Positions 52,239-63,035 of a stretch of DNA of 64,000 nucleotides are shown here, one piece after another. A program made the translations under genes and the position numbers. The DNA comes from Eutreptiella sp. 'Long Island Sound 2002' (taxonomy: Eukaryota; Euglenozoa; Euglenophyceae; Eutreptiales; Eutreptiaceae): NCBI GenBank assembly GCA_964036045.1, contig OZ038381.1:103421367-103485366 (forward strand). The letters run 5' to 3'. Position 1 is the stretch's first letter; the number at the start of each line of letters is the position of its first letter. The notes under the pieces were generated by a model. That model had not been told where the DNA came from, did not search any database, and saw only the letters and a list, made by a program, of their open reading frames with translations.

Positions 52239-54146
52239 ATGACCCAGCAAACTATGTCGCGGCTCGCCAGCCTGGCCTCTGGCCCCGACCCCGCAGCCGA
52301 CACCCTCGCCCATTACCAAGCCCTCCCCGTCGCCCACCATCAATTGGAGGAGGCGACGTACCAGCCGGGGGAACTGGGGGTGGATCATGTTGTGGGTTGG
52401 GCAGCATCCCTCGACCCCTCCCCCGATGTCATCCACATCGACATGCGCAGCCCCACCCGCAACTCCTACCTTGGGGGGAGGGAATGGGCCACAACCTTGT
52501 GGAGGGAACTGCGCCGCCAACTCCCCTCCCTTAAATTTCTGCATCTAACCCCTCTCCCCTCCAGTGTTGACCAGCTCCTCAATTCCATGCGCACTAACCC
52601 TGTGGGGAAGCCTAAGGACGCCCACGTCCAGGTGTACCCCACCACCAACCTCGTCCATACCCCCGCCCACTGCGATATGGTGTGCCTACAAGATCTTGCT
52701 GCAAGTGCACCGGCAGACCATTCTTTTTGCCCCTTTTCTTGGCACCTTGCCGACCCCCGGTGGCGGGATGATTTGGGCATTGCCCCTTTCCATCCCACCA
52801 TCCCCCCCCAGGTGCACATCCCCGACGTCACCCACCCCACCTTCTACAGCACAACTTCTTTGCAATGGTACCGTGGTGCCTCATGCGCCCCCCCCTTCAC
52901 TTCAAGTGAACCCCCCCTCCGCACCGAACCCCTTCCCGACCCCCCTCATGGGGTGATGGGCAGCCTTGACCCCGCCCCCGACAGGGTTGGCCCCTCCCAG
53001 CTGCCCCTCAACTTTGTTGATGGGAACGGCTACATTGTGCTTCGGGGGCTTGTGGAAGCACGGGATTGTGAGGTGGGGTGGAACAAGGTGATGAAGGCGT
53101 GGGGGAGCTGCGACAAAAAAGTCATCGCAAAAAATTTTGAGCTCTTTTTGAACGCTGCGCGTAGTGAGGATGAGGCGAAGCATCCAGAGCCCCGGCGTTG
53201 GCAAAGCAAGAGCAACTTGGGTTCGGGGGTGGGGGGGCCTCTCTTCAAGAAGTTCCAGCCCCACCTCACTGAAAGTGTCCCTGGGGTTGGGGACCTCCAC
53301 CCAATGACGCCAGGCAGCGTCATTGTGGCGAGTGTGGGGAGTGGGCCGCAGCTCTCCCACACCGACGTCGCCACCCACCCCGAGGTGCTCCCCCCCAACA
53401 GCAGGGACATCTCGGGGTGCCACCGGAGTAGCTCCCTCTGCTTGTGAGAGGACTACCAGGTGGCGGTGCAGGCGGGGACGGCCCTGGGGGAGGCGGGGGA
53501 GGCGCGCTGGGACACCGTTGAGCTGCATTGGGGGGACATGCTGCTGATGGTGGCCACCAGCCGCCACCATGGGTTGCCCGCCCTCCCCGACTCCAAGGAT
53601 GGGCTGCACTGGGCTCTTTTTCACTTGTGGACCCCCGACCCCCGACACAAACACCAACAGCCCAACACCACACACCTGGACGCCACCCCCCCCAAGGAGG
53701 CCCTGGACTTTGCTGGGGATTTGTCCAGCTGGAACTTCCCCAGCGTGTTGTGGGTGGGGAAGGGGGCGGTTGGGAGGGTGGGGTTGTTGGAGGGGGATGC
53801 TGCCCACGCCCTCTTCGCCGACCCCCCCGAGTCGGTCCCGGCAGGCCCCCCCACCTGCCCCTTCCACCCCACCTTCCTCTCCCGGTCGGCCCCGGCCTCC
53901 GACCTCGCCGTCATCGAGGTCGGCGAGCAGTGCACGCTGTTCTTCGTGGGCAGCGTGCACCAGCTGGAGGTATGCGAGGGGGACAATGTCGATGCGGAGT
54001 CGGAGATCCACTTCGCCATGACCGGCATTGCCCCCCCCGAGCGGCCGACCACGCCGTGGCATCTGGTGAACACGGTCCCAACGTGGCGGTTGCCCAAGTG
54101 CGCGAAGACGGGGGCATGGAGCATCACATGCCCACGTGAGTGCAAG
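52239..54146 (+). pseudogene. T5 gene A, exon 1: oxygenase-like protein
   Basis: Open from ATG 52239 to TGA 53445-53447 (T4 has TCA at the matching codon), and in the same frame onward to the donor at 54146. It contains DGNGYIVLRGLVEARDCEVG, PGSVIVASVGSGPQLSHTDV with an intact H-x-D, then GDMLLMVATSRHHGLPAL (distal His) and LFHLWTPDPRH (Arg). This is the best preserved version of the non-TET oxygenase core in the window (phytanoyl-hydroxylase-like DSBH arrangement). The rest of gene A (exon 2 with coiled coil) is deleted. Confidence 0.6.
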
Positions 54147-54235
54147 GTGTGCTTGCTTGTGTGTTTGCTTTGTTTATTGGCAAATGGGACGAAATTCACG
54201 TGAAATTCGTACGAAATTCGTACCTAGTGGGTTCG

Positions 54236-55742
54236 GTACCTAGTGGGGAGCATGACGTACGGTGTGGTATGGGACTAGGTTTACAACATGCTTCGGCAGC
54301 TAGCGTTGCCGGAGTCCCGGGCGTTCACTGCCTATACGGGTGACGACACGGCCATCAATGGTGCGGCCTGCTACCTACCTGACCGCATCGGCCACCTATT
54401 CAAGTGTCGACCACCCCCACCCTCGGACATCATGCAGCCCGGGGACCGACGGCTGCATTGGTTGCCTATTGCGGTGGACGGTACATCGAGGCATGAGGCC
54501 TCGTAAGTCCATTGCACGCTTGGTGGCACCACCAGCCCCAACCAACTATCTAGTTGGTGGCTACTAGGGGGCAGTGAAAAGTGGGAGACCCTCTACGCGG
54601 CCTCCCAAGAAATTGATTTTGATGATGAGTTGCGCAAGGCCGCAACCGTAAGTTTTGAGGATACGGGAGGGAACGATAGGCAGTCCCTTTTTTTTCTGTG
54701 TGCAGATGGTAAAGCACAGGTGCTCATGGCGGGCTGCCAAAACTGGAAGGCAGAATCCCCTGGTGCCACTGTGTGTTGGGTCTGCATGCGTAACCGTGCT
54801 CTGTGCCTTGCTACCTTTGGCACAGCAAGTGCGATAGACGGCAACTGGGAACCGGCCGTTGCCATAAATGCTATATATAGGACCATCACGAGTGATAGGC
54901 GAGTGCCTGATTATGGCCTCCATGGGGTCCTTCGTGTCCTGTTGTATGCAATCAACGGGACACGGGACCTAGTTGTACAATTGACAGGGAAGGCACCGGC
55001 CAATGTGGCACGCACCATGCTGCAACCGGTTCTAGATGAGGCACGGCTTGCTGCACGAACTTGCACCCGTGCCTCATTAAATAATGACCAGGCAAACAGC
55101 AAGGGGAAGGTGAGGATGGAGTGTGCTGCTGCCATCCATTTCATGCGGAATAGGGGTTGGGAGAAGATAATAGATGCTTGCCTAGAGCAGCCTAGTGTGA
55201 GGCAGCATCAAGTAGGGGGAAAAAGTTGGGAGTCGGTGTGCAAAATGTGGTGGGATAATTTTGCAAGCATGTGTGTATACGCGTGGCATTCCGCATGGTT
55301 CTCCGGGGCCGACTTGGGGCGGCTCCGGAACCATAGCATAGCCATGGGCGCTGCCCACAATGAGCTCCAGTGGGGCAAACTTCTGTGGACGCATCTTTGG
55401 AGCGACCACATGTATTATTTTGCAAAGAAGTGGAGAATCTTGTCAAAGTTCTCCTGCTTTGCCATGGAGGGAAGTCACCGGAGGCTGAAGCGCATGTTGC
55501 GCAACAGCGGGGGCCTAAGCCTCCTCCGGGGGAGACTAGGGGTGCAAGTGGTTGTGGACAACCACACCATTGACGATAGCCTTTGGTTGCATGGGTGGGA
55601 TGCGACCAAAAAGGCTCAACATGGGCAAGGGCCCATAAGTGTACAAACGTATGCAAGCCGCACAAGAAGACGGCTTCTAACCGACATGCAGCACCTTCAG
55701 ACTCTACAGCGGCGGTTCCGGTGCCGCAAGAGACGGACATGA
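54236..55742 (+). pseudogene. T5 transposase, N-terminally deleted, two in-frame stops
   Basis: Corresponds to T4 39531-41035 with very high similarity. The first 85 or so codons are gone. TAG 54276-54278 replaces CAG of T4 (39569-39571) and TAA 54504-54506 replaces TAC (39797-39799). The final 370 codons are open. One change near the Glu helix gives LWSDHMYY in place of IWIDHMYY. Probably inactive, but it could be mobilised by T4. Confidence 0.75.
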
Positions 55743-56189
55743 GATCACCTTACAAACCCAGACCATTGTTGCGTGTCACCGGGGTGCATGCTGGGGGGCC
55801 TACTAGGGGTGTGAGGACAAATCAGGGGGTGCAAACCGGTATCATTTGTATAAATTCACGTCAATTCACGTGAAATTCGTACGAAATTCGTGCGAATTTC
55901 GTACAAATTCACGTGAATTCACGGCTCCGAATCAGCTACAGGCTTGCCGGGTTTCGGCACCTCTGGTTTTGGGCACGGTTTGGACACAATGGATGCTTTT
56001 GGGGCGGGACTTTCATTGGATGATGCTTGACAAAGCTGGGGGAGGAATTTTGGCCCCTCAAAGCCCTCGGAATGAACCAAGAATATGGCATTTCCCCCCG
56101 AAAACCTCAAAATTTGGGTAAATTCACGTGAAATTCACGCAATTATTCAAACGGCCACTTAACGGCCGTTCACGAAGGGTACACAGTTC

Positions 56190-56310
56190 GTACGCACCGC
56201 CTACGTGTTACGTGGTATGGCAGCTGGTTGGTCTAGAGGTATGTGCATGTTCCCTACGTTTCGAAACCTTGGGTTCAAACCCTTGCATACACACTGTGTC
56301 TGCATCGCAG
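56190..56310 (+). tRNA. tRNA(Pro)-like sequence, probably degenerate or a SINE head
   Basis: GGTTGGTCTAGAGGTATG (about 56226-56243) matches the A-box region typical of eukaryotic tRNA-Pro. GGGTTCAAACCC (about 56271-56282) matches a B box at suitable spacing. I could not draw convincing acceptor and anticodon stems, so a functional tRNA is unlikely. A second B-box-like GGGTTCGAACC lies at 56576-56586. Confidence 0.3.
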
Positions 56311-56900
56311 GAAGGAACCGCAAGACCAGGGGCCCACAACGGAAGAGGAGGCCTTACCCCATGGGGCACAACCCACAAATACAGGCGCTGAAGATAGGCA
56401 ATCAAATGTGATCACCAGCTGCCCTTTGTTTTTTTAGCAATAAGGCCTACCGAGGGCTGGTTTGTTGTGGCTGTCGCAGCGTGGCAGCGTTGGAGCCACC
56501 ATCCCTGTGCCGCCGGTTGTTCGGCAACGAGTTGGCTGGTGCTGGGCTGGAGCTATTGTTGGAGTTGGCCGGGCCAGGGTTCGAACCAAGGAGCCCTGCC
56601 GCCGGAGTCTACGCCCATAAACACTCATCCACAGACGAACGTTGCTCAGTTTGGTTGCCGTAACCTGAACCACCCCTCCCTTGCAAAGAGCATCACTGCA
56701 CCAAAACAGCATGTTGAATGCAAATTGCATTGAAGACGAAGTATACTTGCCCAAAGCAATTCTATGGAATCCCAAATCAAATATCATACACAACAGCTGA
56801 AACACCCTACACACTGCTAAGGAGCATTGGCCTTCCAATACGTTTTGTGTTCCTTCACGTGTGGTTGTTGTGTCCATGCACGCACCCATACATCCCACCC
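56311..56900. other. No recognised gene
   Basis: Short frames only. It may be the body of a tRNA-derived SINE or two, given the B-box-like word at 56576, but no poly-A or direct repeats were made out. Confidence 0.25.
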
Positions 56901-57520
56901 CCTCTTTAACAAACCCCAATCCAGATTATCATTTTTTACAACTTCCCTCCACCCCTTCACGAAAACTCGCCTCACCAGTCTACCTCTCCGTCCCCGTACC
57001 CCCCCTTTTACTTTCCTTGCCCCCCCCTTGAAGCTCCTAAACCGAATCTCCGTTTTCAGAGTCTTGTACCTTTCTTTTGCCTTGAAGGCAGCAAAGGCAC
57101 CAAGGGCATGCCATGCTTAGCAAACCCAAGCATGTCGTCAACCCAAAGGTGCACCCACAGGGTTTGCACCAATTGGCACCTTTTGTGATGCAGTAGCACA
57201 TTTTTTAGGGTGTCAATTTCTTGGGCTCCTAAGAGACCCTCCTTTTTGGCAATGGTTGCACTTTTGTGCAAATAGTCCCACCACCAATCAAAATTTTGCG
57301 CCCATGTGTGTCCCCCTTCCACGACATGTTGCAAGAGACCTTCATTGTTCGGGTCTACAATGAGGGGACCCCAGGCCTTTGTTGAAACAAATAGAATTGC
57401 TGCGCTCTGTTCACAACGGAGTGATGTTTTTTCACCCCCTTGCCCTGCGATGTCTTGGGAGAATAGGCAGGGGGGGAGGGGGGGATACTTTTCACGTCCG
57501 TGCTCGGCCCGTGTTAACAC
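56900..57520 (-). pseudogene. Transposase C-terminal remnant, relative of T6
   Basis: On the minus strand, from 57520: GLLQHVVEGGHTWAQNFDWW and LWVHLWVDDMLGFAKH, matching GLLQHVVDMGG and LWAHLWIDHLLGWARR of T6. After a one-base shift at about 57115 come GAFAAFKAKERYKTLKTEI and RSFKGG, matching FAAFKGEGRHKALKCEI of T6, with the Glu kept. No N-terminal half is present and no T6-type palindromes are nearby. Confidence 0.6.
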
Positions 57521-57585
57521 AACACATGAGGGGGTGGGGGGGTACTTTTCACCGCTTGTGTTGGGGCCGTTTTAACACCTCCAAT

Positions 57586-57724
57586 AGGTGGTGTGTTGTG
57601 TTATGTGTTGTTGGGTTGTTTTTCGGTGTGTTGTGTTGTGTTGTGTTTTGTTGTGTTGTGTTGTGTTGTGTTGTGTTGTGTTGTGTTGTGTTGTGTTGTG
57701 TTGTGTTGTGTTGTGTTGTGTTGT
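57586..57724. repeat. (TTGTG)n pentanucleotide microsatellite
   Basis: An almost pure GTGTT/TTGTG array. The frames that read CCVVLCCVVL are translations of it, not genes. Confidence 0.95.
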
Positions 57725-58349
57725 CATGTTGTGCGGACAATCTGTAGGTTTGTAGATTCCTGTGTTATGTTGCATGAGCACTCTCGGGGTGCTACATATT
57801 CCTTTGGCTACCACGCGTGGAATGCATATCACGAAATTTTCTCGCGTTTTTTCCTTTTATCATTGTTTTGTGCTTCCGGGGGGTTTTCGAGGGTGCCCGA
57901 CGCAATGGAACTATCCGTTTAGCTCAGTTCAACCACTTTTGAGGAGAGAAGCTCAATTGCCTCCTGCCTTTGCCTTTGTCTTGGTGCTACGCATGCTGCG
58001 TGTGTTGCGCGTCCTGCGCGTTTCGGTCCGGTGCCTCTGAGTCTGCCTCTGGAAGTCTTCCTACGCGTTCTACGCGTTTTGCAGGGGCTAATTGCTTCAC
58101 ACCTATCATTCAGCACCTGATTTTTGTTTTTTGGTGTTTTTTTGCCATGCTTGCACCCGTGTACTCTGCCACGCACTTGCACTGGTTCCCAATGGAACTG
58201 AAACGTGCGTATTCAAATAACCATTGCCTCCCGCCTATGCCTTTGCCTTGGTGCTACACTGCCCACGTGTGTTGGGTGTTTTGTGTGTTGTCATTTTTCG
58301 CTTCTGACGTTGCCTCTGGAGCCGTTGCACGCGTGCTACGTGCTCTGCA

Positions 58350-59135
58350 GCATGTTTTTGCCACACCATTGTTAGGCCGCTCTGCTTTTGTGGTGCACGA
58401 GCCATGCCTCGTCAGGTTTGAAGGGATGTGGGCACATTGGGACAGTGCGTTTGCCCCGGACAAAGCAAAAGAACACGTCAACACGTGTCCGGCGGCAGGG
58501 TTCTGGGCGCCAGGTGAACAGCCAACTGCGTGGGTATCCGTTGCAGGGCTCGAAGTGCCTATACTATATACCACAGCATGGGACGGAGCAGCGCTGGGCA
58601 GGCCCGAGTCCATTTTGCGTTTCTCTCCCAAGCGAGACAAGAGGCTACTCAGGGATTTTTTCAGCCAGTTTACGCTGGCAGATTTTGTGATCCATGAAGT
58701 CTTCTCTCCACCCCGTCACACAACGTGCCCCATCCCATGTGTCCTTGTAGCCCGCTTCAAAGACAACGTGCCCATGGCGTTTGTACATGTGCAGCACGTA
58801 TGTTTGAAAATCTGAAAACTGTTCTTTCTACATTCTTGCACTCACTGTACAATGTAAAGTTGAAGTGGGAACCGCATGACAACGTGGCCTAGCTATGTGA
58901 GTGCGAGTTTGACAGCTCAGGGCCTTATTTCCTGCTGCGAAAAGGCGTAGTACGCAGCCTGCAGTCAGCACTGAGGCCTGATTTTGAGTGGCAGCCTTGG
59001 CTGCCTGTGACCTCACCAAATGCCAGAGAGGTGCTGCGGTCGACCTTCCCCTCCCTCCTACACAAGAGTCTTCTGTACTGTTGTAGCAGCCAAGGCCTGA
59101 TTGCAAATGTTAGATCCCTGGTCTGGGGTGCGGGA
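58350..59135 (+). pseudogene. Plus-strand gene remnant of P2 copy 2, unknown function
   Basis: After an acceptor TCTGCAG at 58350, an exon of about 150 codons (HVFATPLLGRSAFVVHEP.. to FKDNVPMAFVHVQH) ends at a donor near 58798. A second exon from 58860 reads LKWEPHDNVA, TAG (58890-58892), LCECEFDSSGPYFLLRKG, SPNAREVLRSTFPSLL, NVRSLVWG. The second exon matches 48290-48712. No known domain. It could be the central part of the P2 transposase or a second accessory gene. Confidence 0.4.
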
Positions 59136-59147
59136 TGGCACTGCTAC

Positions 59148-61720
59148 CATGCAACTCACCTTCAGAGGCAAGCCGAGAGGCAGCAAAACGAACACGTGTG
59201 GAATGCGCAGAACGCGGAGAACACGGGGCCTACATCCAGAGGCACAACCGGAGGCTACGTGCTAATCCCCTGGAACGCATAGTACTAATGTGCAACGCGC
59301 ACCTGTGCACCCTCCGTGTGCGGGGGTCCCATCTCCGGCCCCATCTCCGGCCTGCCTTGCTGCTCCCCGGACTCTGGCGGTGGTGGTGGTGGTGGCTGAG
59401 GTCCCCGCGGTAGTGGCGCTGGTGGGAGTAGTGGCGGTGGCGGTGGCGGCAGCGTGGGTTGCGGTGGAGGATAGGTGGGTGGCGGCGGGTACGCGGGGGG
59501 CTGGTACTTGTACGGGTCAGACCCATACGGGAGGCTCCCGGAGCTCGAAGGCATTTCGGGATCCGACTTCATCGGCTGGTACTCGTACCGCAGCTCATAC
59601 TCGTACCGCGGCTCATACCGATACCTATACTGCTGCGGCCACTCCTCCCAGCTTGTCTGCAGAACATGTAGAGCGCGCAAAACAGCTAAAACATGGGAAG
59701 GCAAATGCAGAGGCAGTCACACAATCGAACGTGCAGACCGCGTAGAACGGGTAGGACGCGCAAAGCAAACAGGAGGCAACTCTAGAGGCAAGTGGAAAGA
59801 CTCGTGCCACACCGCCCAGCACAGGAATGCACACCCGCTGCCTCTTTGCATTCTTCGTCGTCACGAGTGTCCATGCCCCTGTGTCGGGCAGGTCGACACC
59901 TCTGTCCTCCGTTAGGGTGTAGGCCATGAGGCGAGCCATGCGGACCGTGCGCGACAGTTTCTCCTGTACAGACCACGCAAAGCGCGTGCAACACCGCAAG
60001 GCACCCCCAGAGGCAACGAAGAGGCGCAACATCGGGAACACGTAGCACGCGCAGAACGCGAAAAACGCGCTACACGCTGGACCGGAGGCGTTAGAGAGGG
60101 AACACGCAACACATGCAGTACACCTGCAAAGCGTCAGTGGGCATGTCGACAATGTCCTCCGCACCGAACGCACTGGGTTGGTCCATGCTGCGCCGTGGTT
60201 GGTATCCTGACGAAAGGGGCTCCCCCTTCAATTTTGCCAACGGCCGGCCTGCAGCTGCGGGGTCACCAAAGTCCGTAGGCCAGTCCAGTGGCTCCGACAT
60301 AGTTCGTCCACACGGACACCCCCTTGATTAACCCAGTTGCGACTTGGCGGGGTGAGCTGCTGCGGTATCGCTCCTCAATCAGTTCTCTGGCAACGGCCGT
60401 GCTTTGTGCATTTTTCGTGCCATGTCGGAGGACCATCTGCACACTGTACGCCCGCACGTCAATCACCAGAAGCAGCGCCAGGCCCAATTTGCGGCGGGCT
60501 TGTATTTCCTCGGCCAAACACACTTTGTAGTGTTGGCATACTCGTCCGAGTGACACTTCGTACTCCGATTCCAGGGTGCGCTGCATGGCCTGCACATCGT
60601 TGTCGTAGGCGGCCCCGGCTTGGTACTTCTCCCCTCGGCTTGCACCTGTGGGCATCTTCCTGCGCGGTTCGCCTTCCACTGTGTAATGCACATGCTTGGG
60701 CTTCTCCTCCACTTTCCCCTTGCCCTTGCTCTTCTTCTTGGGTGGACTCTTTGCCTTTTCTTTCTTCTTCTTGGACAGCTCCTGCGGCTCTAGCTTTGCC
60801 TCTGGCTTCGCCTTGACAGGGGTCCCCTTTGGTTGTGCTTGTGCGGCCATGCGGGCAACCTCCAGGTGGGTGCTGCGGGGGGCGCGTTGGGCGAGGGAGG
60901 GCTCGTCCTCGTCCTTCACACTGGCATCATCACTGCCCTCTTCGTCCTCCTCGTCCTCCTCCTCCTCAGCTGCCTCCTCTTCCGACTCCTCTTCCGACTC
61001 GTCCTCATCCGAACTCTCCGTGGTTGCGTCATCTTGGATCCACGTCCACAGCCGGTCGCGCGGAAACTGTAGAACATGCAGAACATGTAAGACACATTGA
61101 GGCAACCCCAGAGGCAACAACGGAGGCAACTGTCTGAAACGCGCAAAACGCCCGGAAAGCGCAAAACGCGTAGCACACAACCAGAGGCAGCTCCAGAGGC
61201 AACGAAAAAGGGAACGAATAAAACGCGGGGAACGCACAGGACACCTTTCTGTATTTCAAGAAGCCAACTTTCTTGTTCCGGACGTCTTGCACCACATGTG
61301 GCGCATGTGGCTTGCCCTTCGGGGCCTTCACCTGTAAAAGGGTGCAAGGGTAATTTGTAGAGGACAAAAGGCAGCGCGAAATAGTGCTCACAAGAAATAA
61401 CTAACCGCAAACCCGTGAACGTGGTACACCTGATACGTTGTGAGGTTTGTCAACCAAAATTCTTTGTCCTGCCGGTCCTTGGCCCCTTTCTTCTTCCGAT
61501 TGACCCATCCGGCATGCCACCCCGCTGCGACACAACGGCCTGAGGAGGACAACGGTGCAAGGCGAGAAGCGAGATGAAAACGAAGACACACACACATACT
61601 CGTGGCTTTTTTAATTTGAAAGACAACGAAGGCGTCGTGCTTCAGTTTCTCTGGATGCTTCCACTCTCCTAGCTTCCCACCCTTCTGCAACCATTGAGAA
61701 TGTGTGGCGGGGTACAGGGA
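59148..61720 (-). CDS. P2 copy 2 accessory gene, middle exons
   Basis: Direct copy of 45131-47687, with the same exons on the minus strand (61690 GGKLGEWKHPEKLKHDAFVV; 61340 VKAPKGKPHAPHVVQDVRN; 61061-60119 large exon; 59960 EKLSRTVRMARLMAYTLTED; 59660-59300 Tyr/Pro-rich exon). The large exon is open further than in copy 1 (60263-61237) and carries VCLAEEIQARRKLGLALLLV in frame. Its last exon is not downstream but on the opposite strand at 62195-62387, so this copy cannot make the complete protein. Confidence 0.55.
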
Positions 61721-62190
61721 ACTACTTCAGCAAAGCACAACAGGCACCAACTCCTCAGCCAAAAATCAATTGAACATGGTAGGGTCTGAAATAGGGTGCA
61801 TGTGTGTGCAGAAATTTGTCATGACATGCTCTGGTGTACACAAGCAGCAAATTTTTGGTGCTCCACTCCTCTTATTTCTACCCATCCCTTTCGCGGTGCT
61901 GTCACAAAAGCCTGCTTATATCATTTGTACTTAGGTGCATGCCATGGTGTTTGTGTGTTTCTGTAAACGGGCTTCGGGAGCTTAAAAAGTTACCCCGCAG
62001 GGTATGGTCACTGCCTGTCACCCTATCCCTCCCACTGGCCCCCACACTTTTTCTCCCGCAGAAGGTGGGGCTGTTGGGTCCTGCCTGCCTGTCGCCGGTC
62101 ACGCCACACGCCACGTGCATGTCCTATGACACGACACGACCCAACACATCATGTATCCTCTGCAACTCTGGTTTTGAATTCTTTCCCCGT
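61721..62190. other. Unique spacer inside P2 copy 2
   Basis: No gene recognised. It separates the direct and inverted segments of the second copy. It has low similarity to anything else in the window. Confidence 0.35.
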
Positions 62191-62194
62191 GTTC

Positions 62195-62387
62195 TGCAGC
62201 ACCCAATCAAAACAGAGCCGGAGGAGGAGTCAACTCCACCAGTGGATCCACCGCAGGAGCCGGAGGCAGCCGAGAAAGAGAGCGCTGGGGCGGCGAAGAG
62301 CGATGCGGAGATGGGAGAGCAGCCCCCAGAGGAAGCCGCAGCGGCGGGAGAGAAGATGGAGAAGGACGAGATAGTGCAGATTTAGTA
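62195..62387 (+). pseudogene. Detached last exon of the P2 accessory gene, inverted
   Basis: Follows an acceptor GTTCTGCAG and reads HPIKTEPEEESTPPVDPPQE to EKDEIVQI, then TAG TAA. It matches the last exon of copy 1 (45108-44924) but lies in opposite orientation to the rest of its gene. Confidence 0.65.
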
Positions 62388-63035
62388 AATCGGTCCGACC
62401 TAAGTTGCAGCAGCCCAGACAGCATATTTTCAAACACACAGTTTTCGGATGGGGATGGGCTTGGGGATGCGCATGGGGATGAGTGGCCTGACCCCGATGA
62501 GGTACGCGGCAGACAAACCTCACAACCCCTCTTCTTTTCAAGGCCATTGCCGTTGGCCCAGCAAGCACACTTACAGCCAATCCCACAGTGGTGGCATCGG
62601 CAGCCGGCGCTTCCATTGGGGCACCGCTGAACACGGTTTTTTTTGGACGCCTTTATTTATTGTGTTGTGAATACTTTTTCGACCTTCGGATGAATGGTGG
62701 CGGCTGCGACCGCTGCCTTGCGTAGACCATGCAGGGTGCACGGACGCCGTTTCAAAAAAGCAACAATCGAATTGTTCGTGCTGCCGCCCCCATTGACTCA
62801 TCCCCACGGCCCTTTGCCCAGCCCATGTTCCCGCAACGTGTCCTGTGTGTGTTTCGTGTCGTACGCGCTCTACGTGTCCACTTCTGCTTTTGCCTCTAGA
62901 GGTCGTGTTGCGCGTTCTGCGTGTGCTGCGCGTTCTGCGCGTTCCGCCCATGCTGCCTCTGCAGTTGCCTCTGGAAGTGCCACTGGTGTGTTGCGTGTTC
63001 TACCGAGTCCCATTTCTCAACAATCTTATTTTGTG

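Larger units (their letters stand above)
51857..56179 (+). mobile_element. T5: shortened sister copy of T4
   Basis: Same TIR as T4 (CCCTTCGTGAACCGGCCGTT left, inverted at 56160-56179), with TA on both sides (51855-51856, 56180-56181), again within TGTACA. Relative to T4 it lacks about 2.5 kb (T4 36995-39530): the second exon of gene A, the spacer and the start of the transposase. The junction is inside a GTAC-rich array. TTCGTACGAA and TTCACGTGAA units occur at both ends. Confidence 0.9.

Noticed and set aside
56226-56310. Functional tRNA gene
   Set aside because: A and B boxes are present, but I could not form acceptor, anticodon and T stems together.
57549-57922. Val/Cys-rich and Thr/Gln/His-rich frames
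   Set aside because: They are translations of the (TTGTG)n microsatellite.
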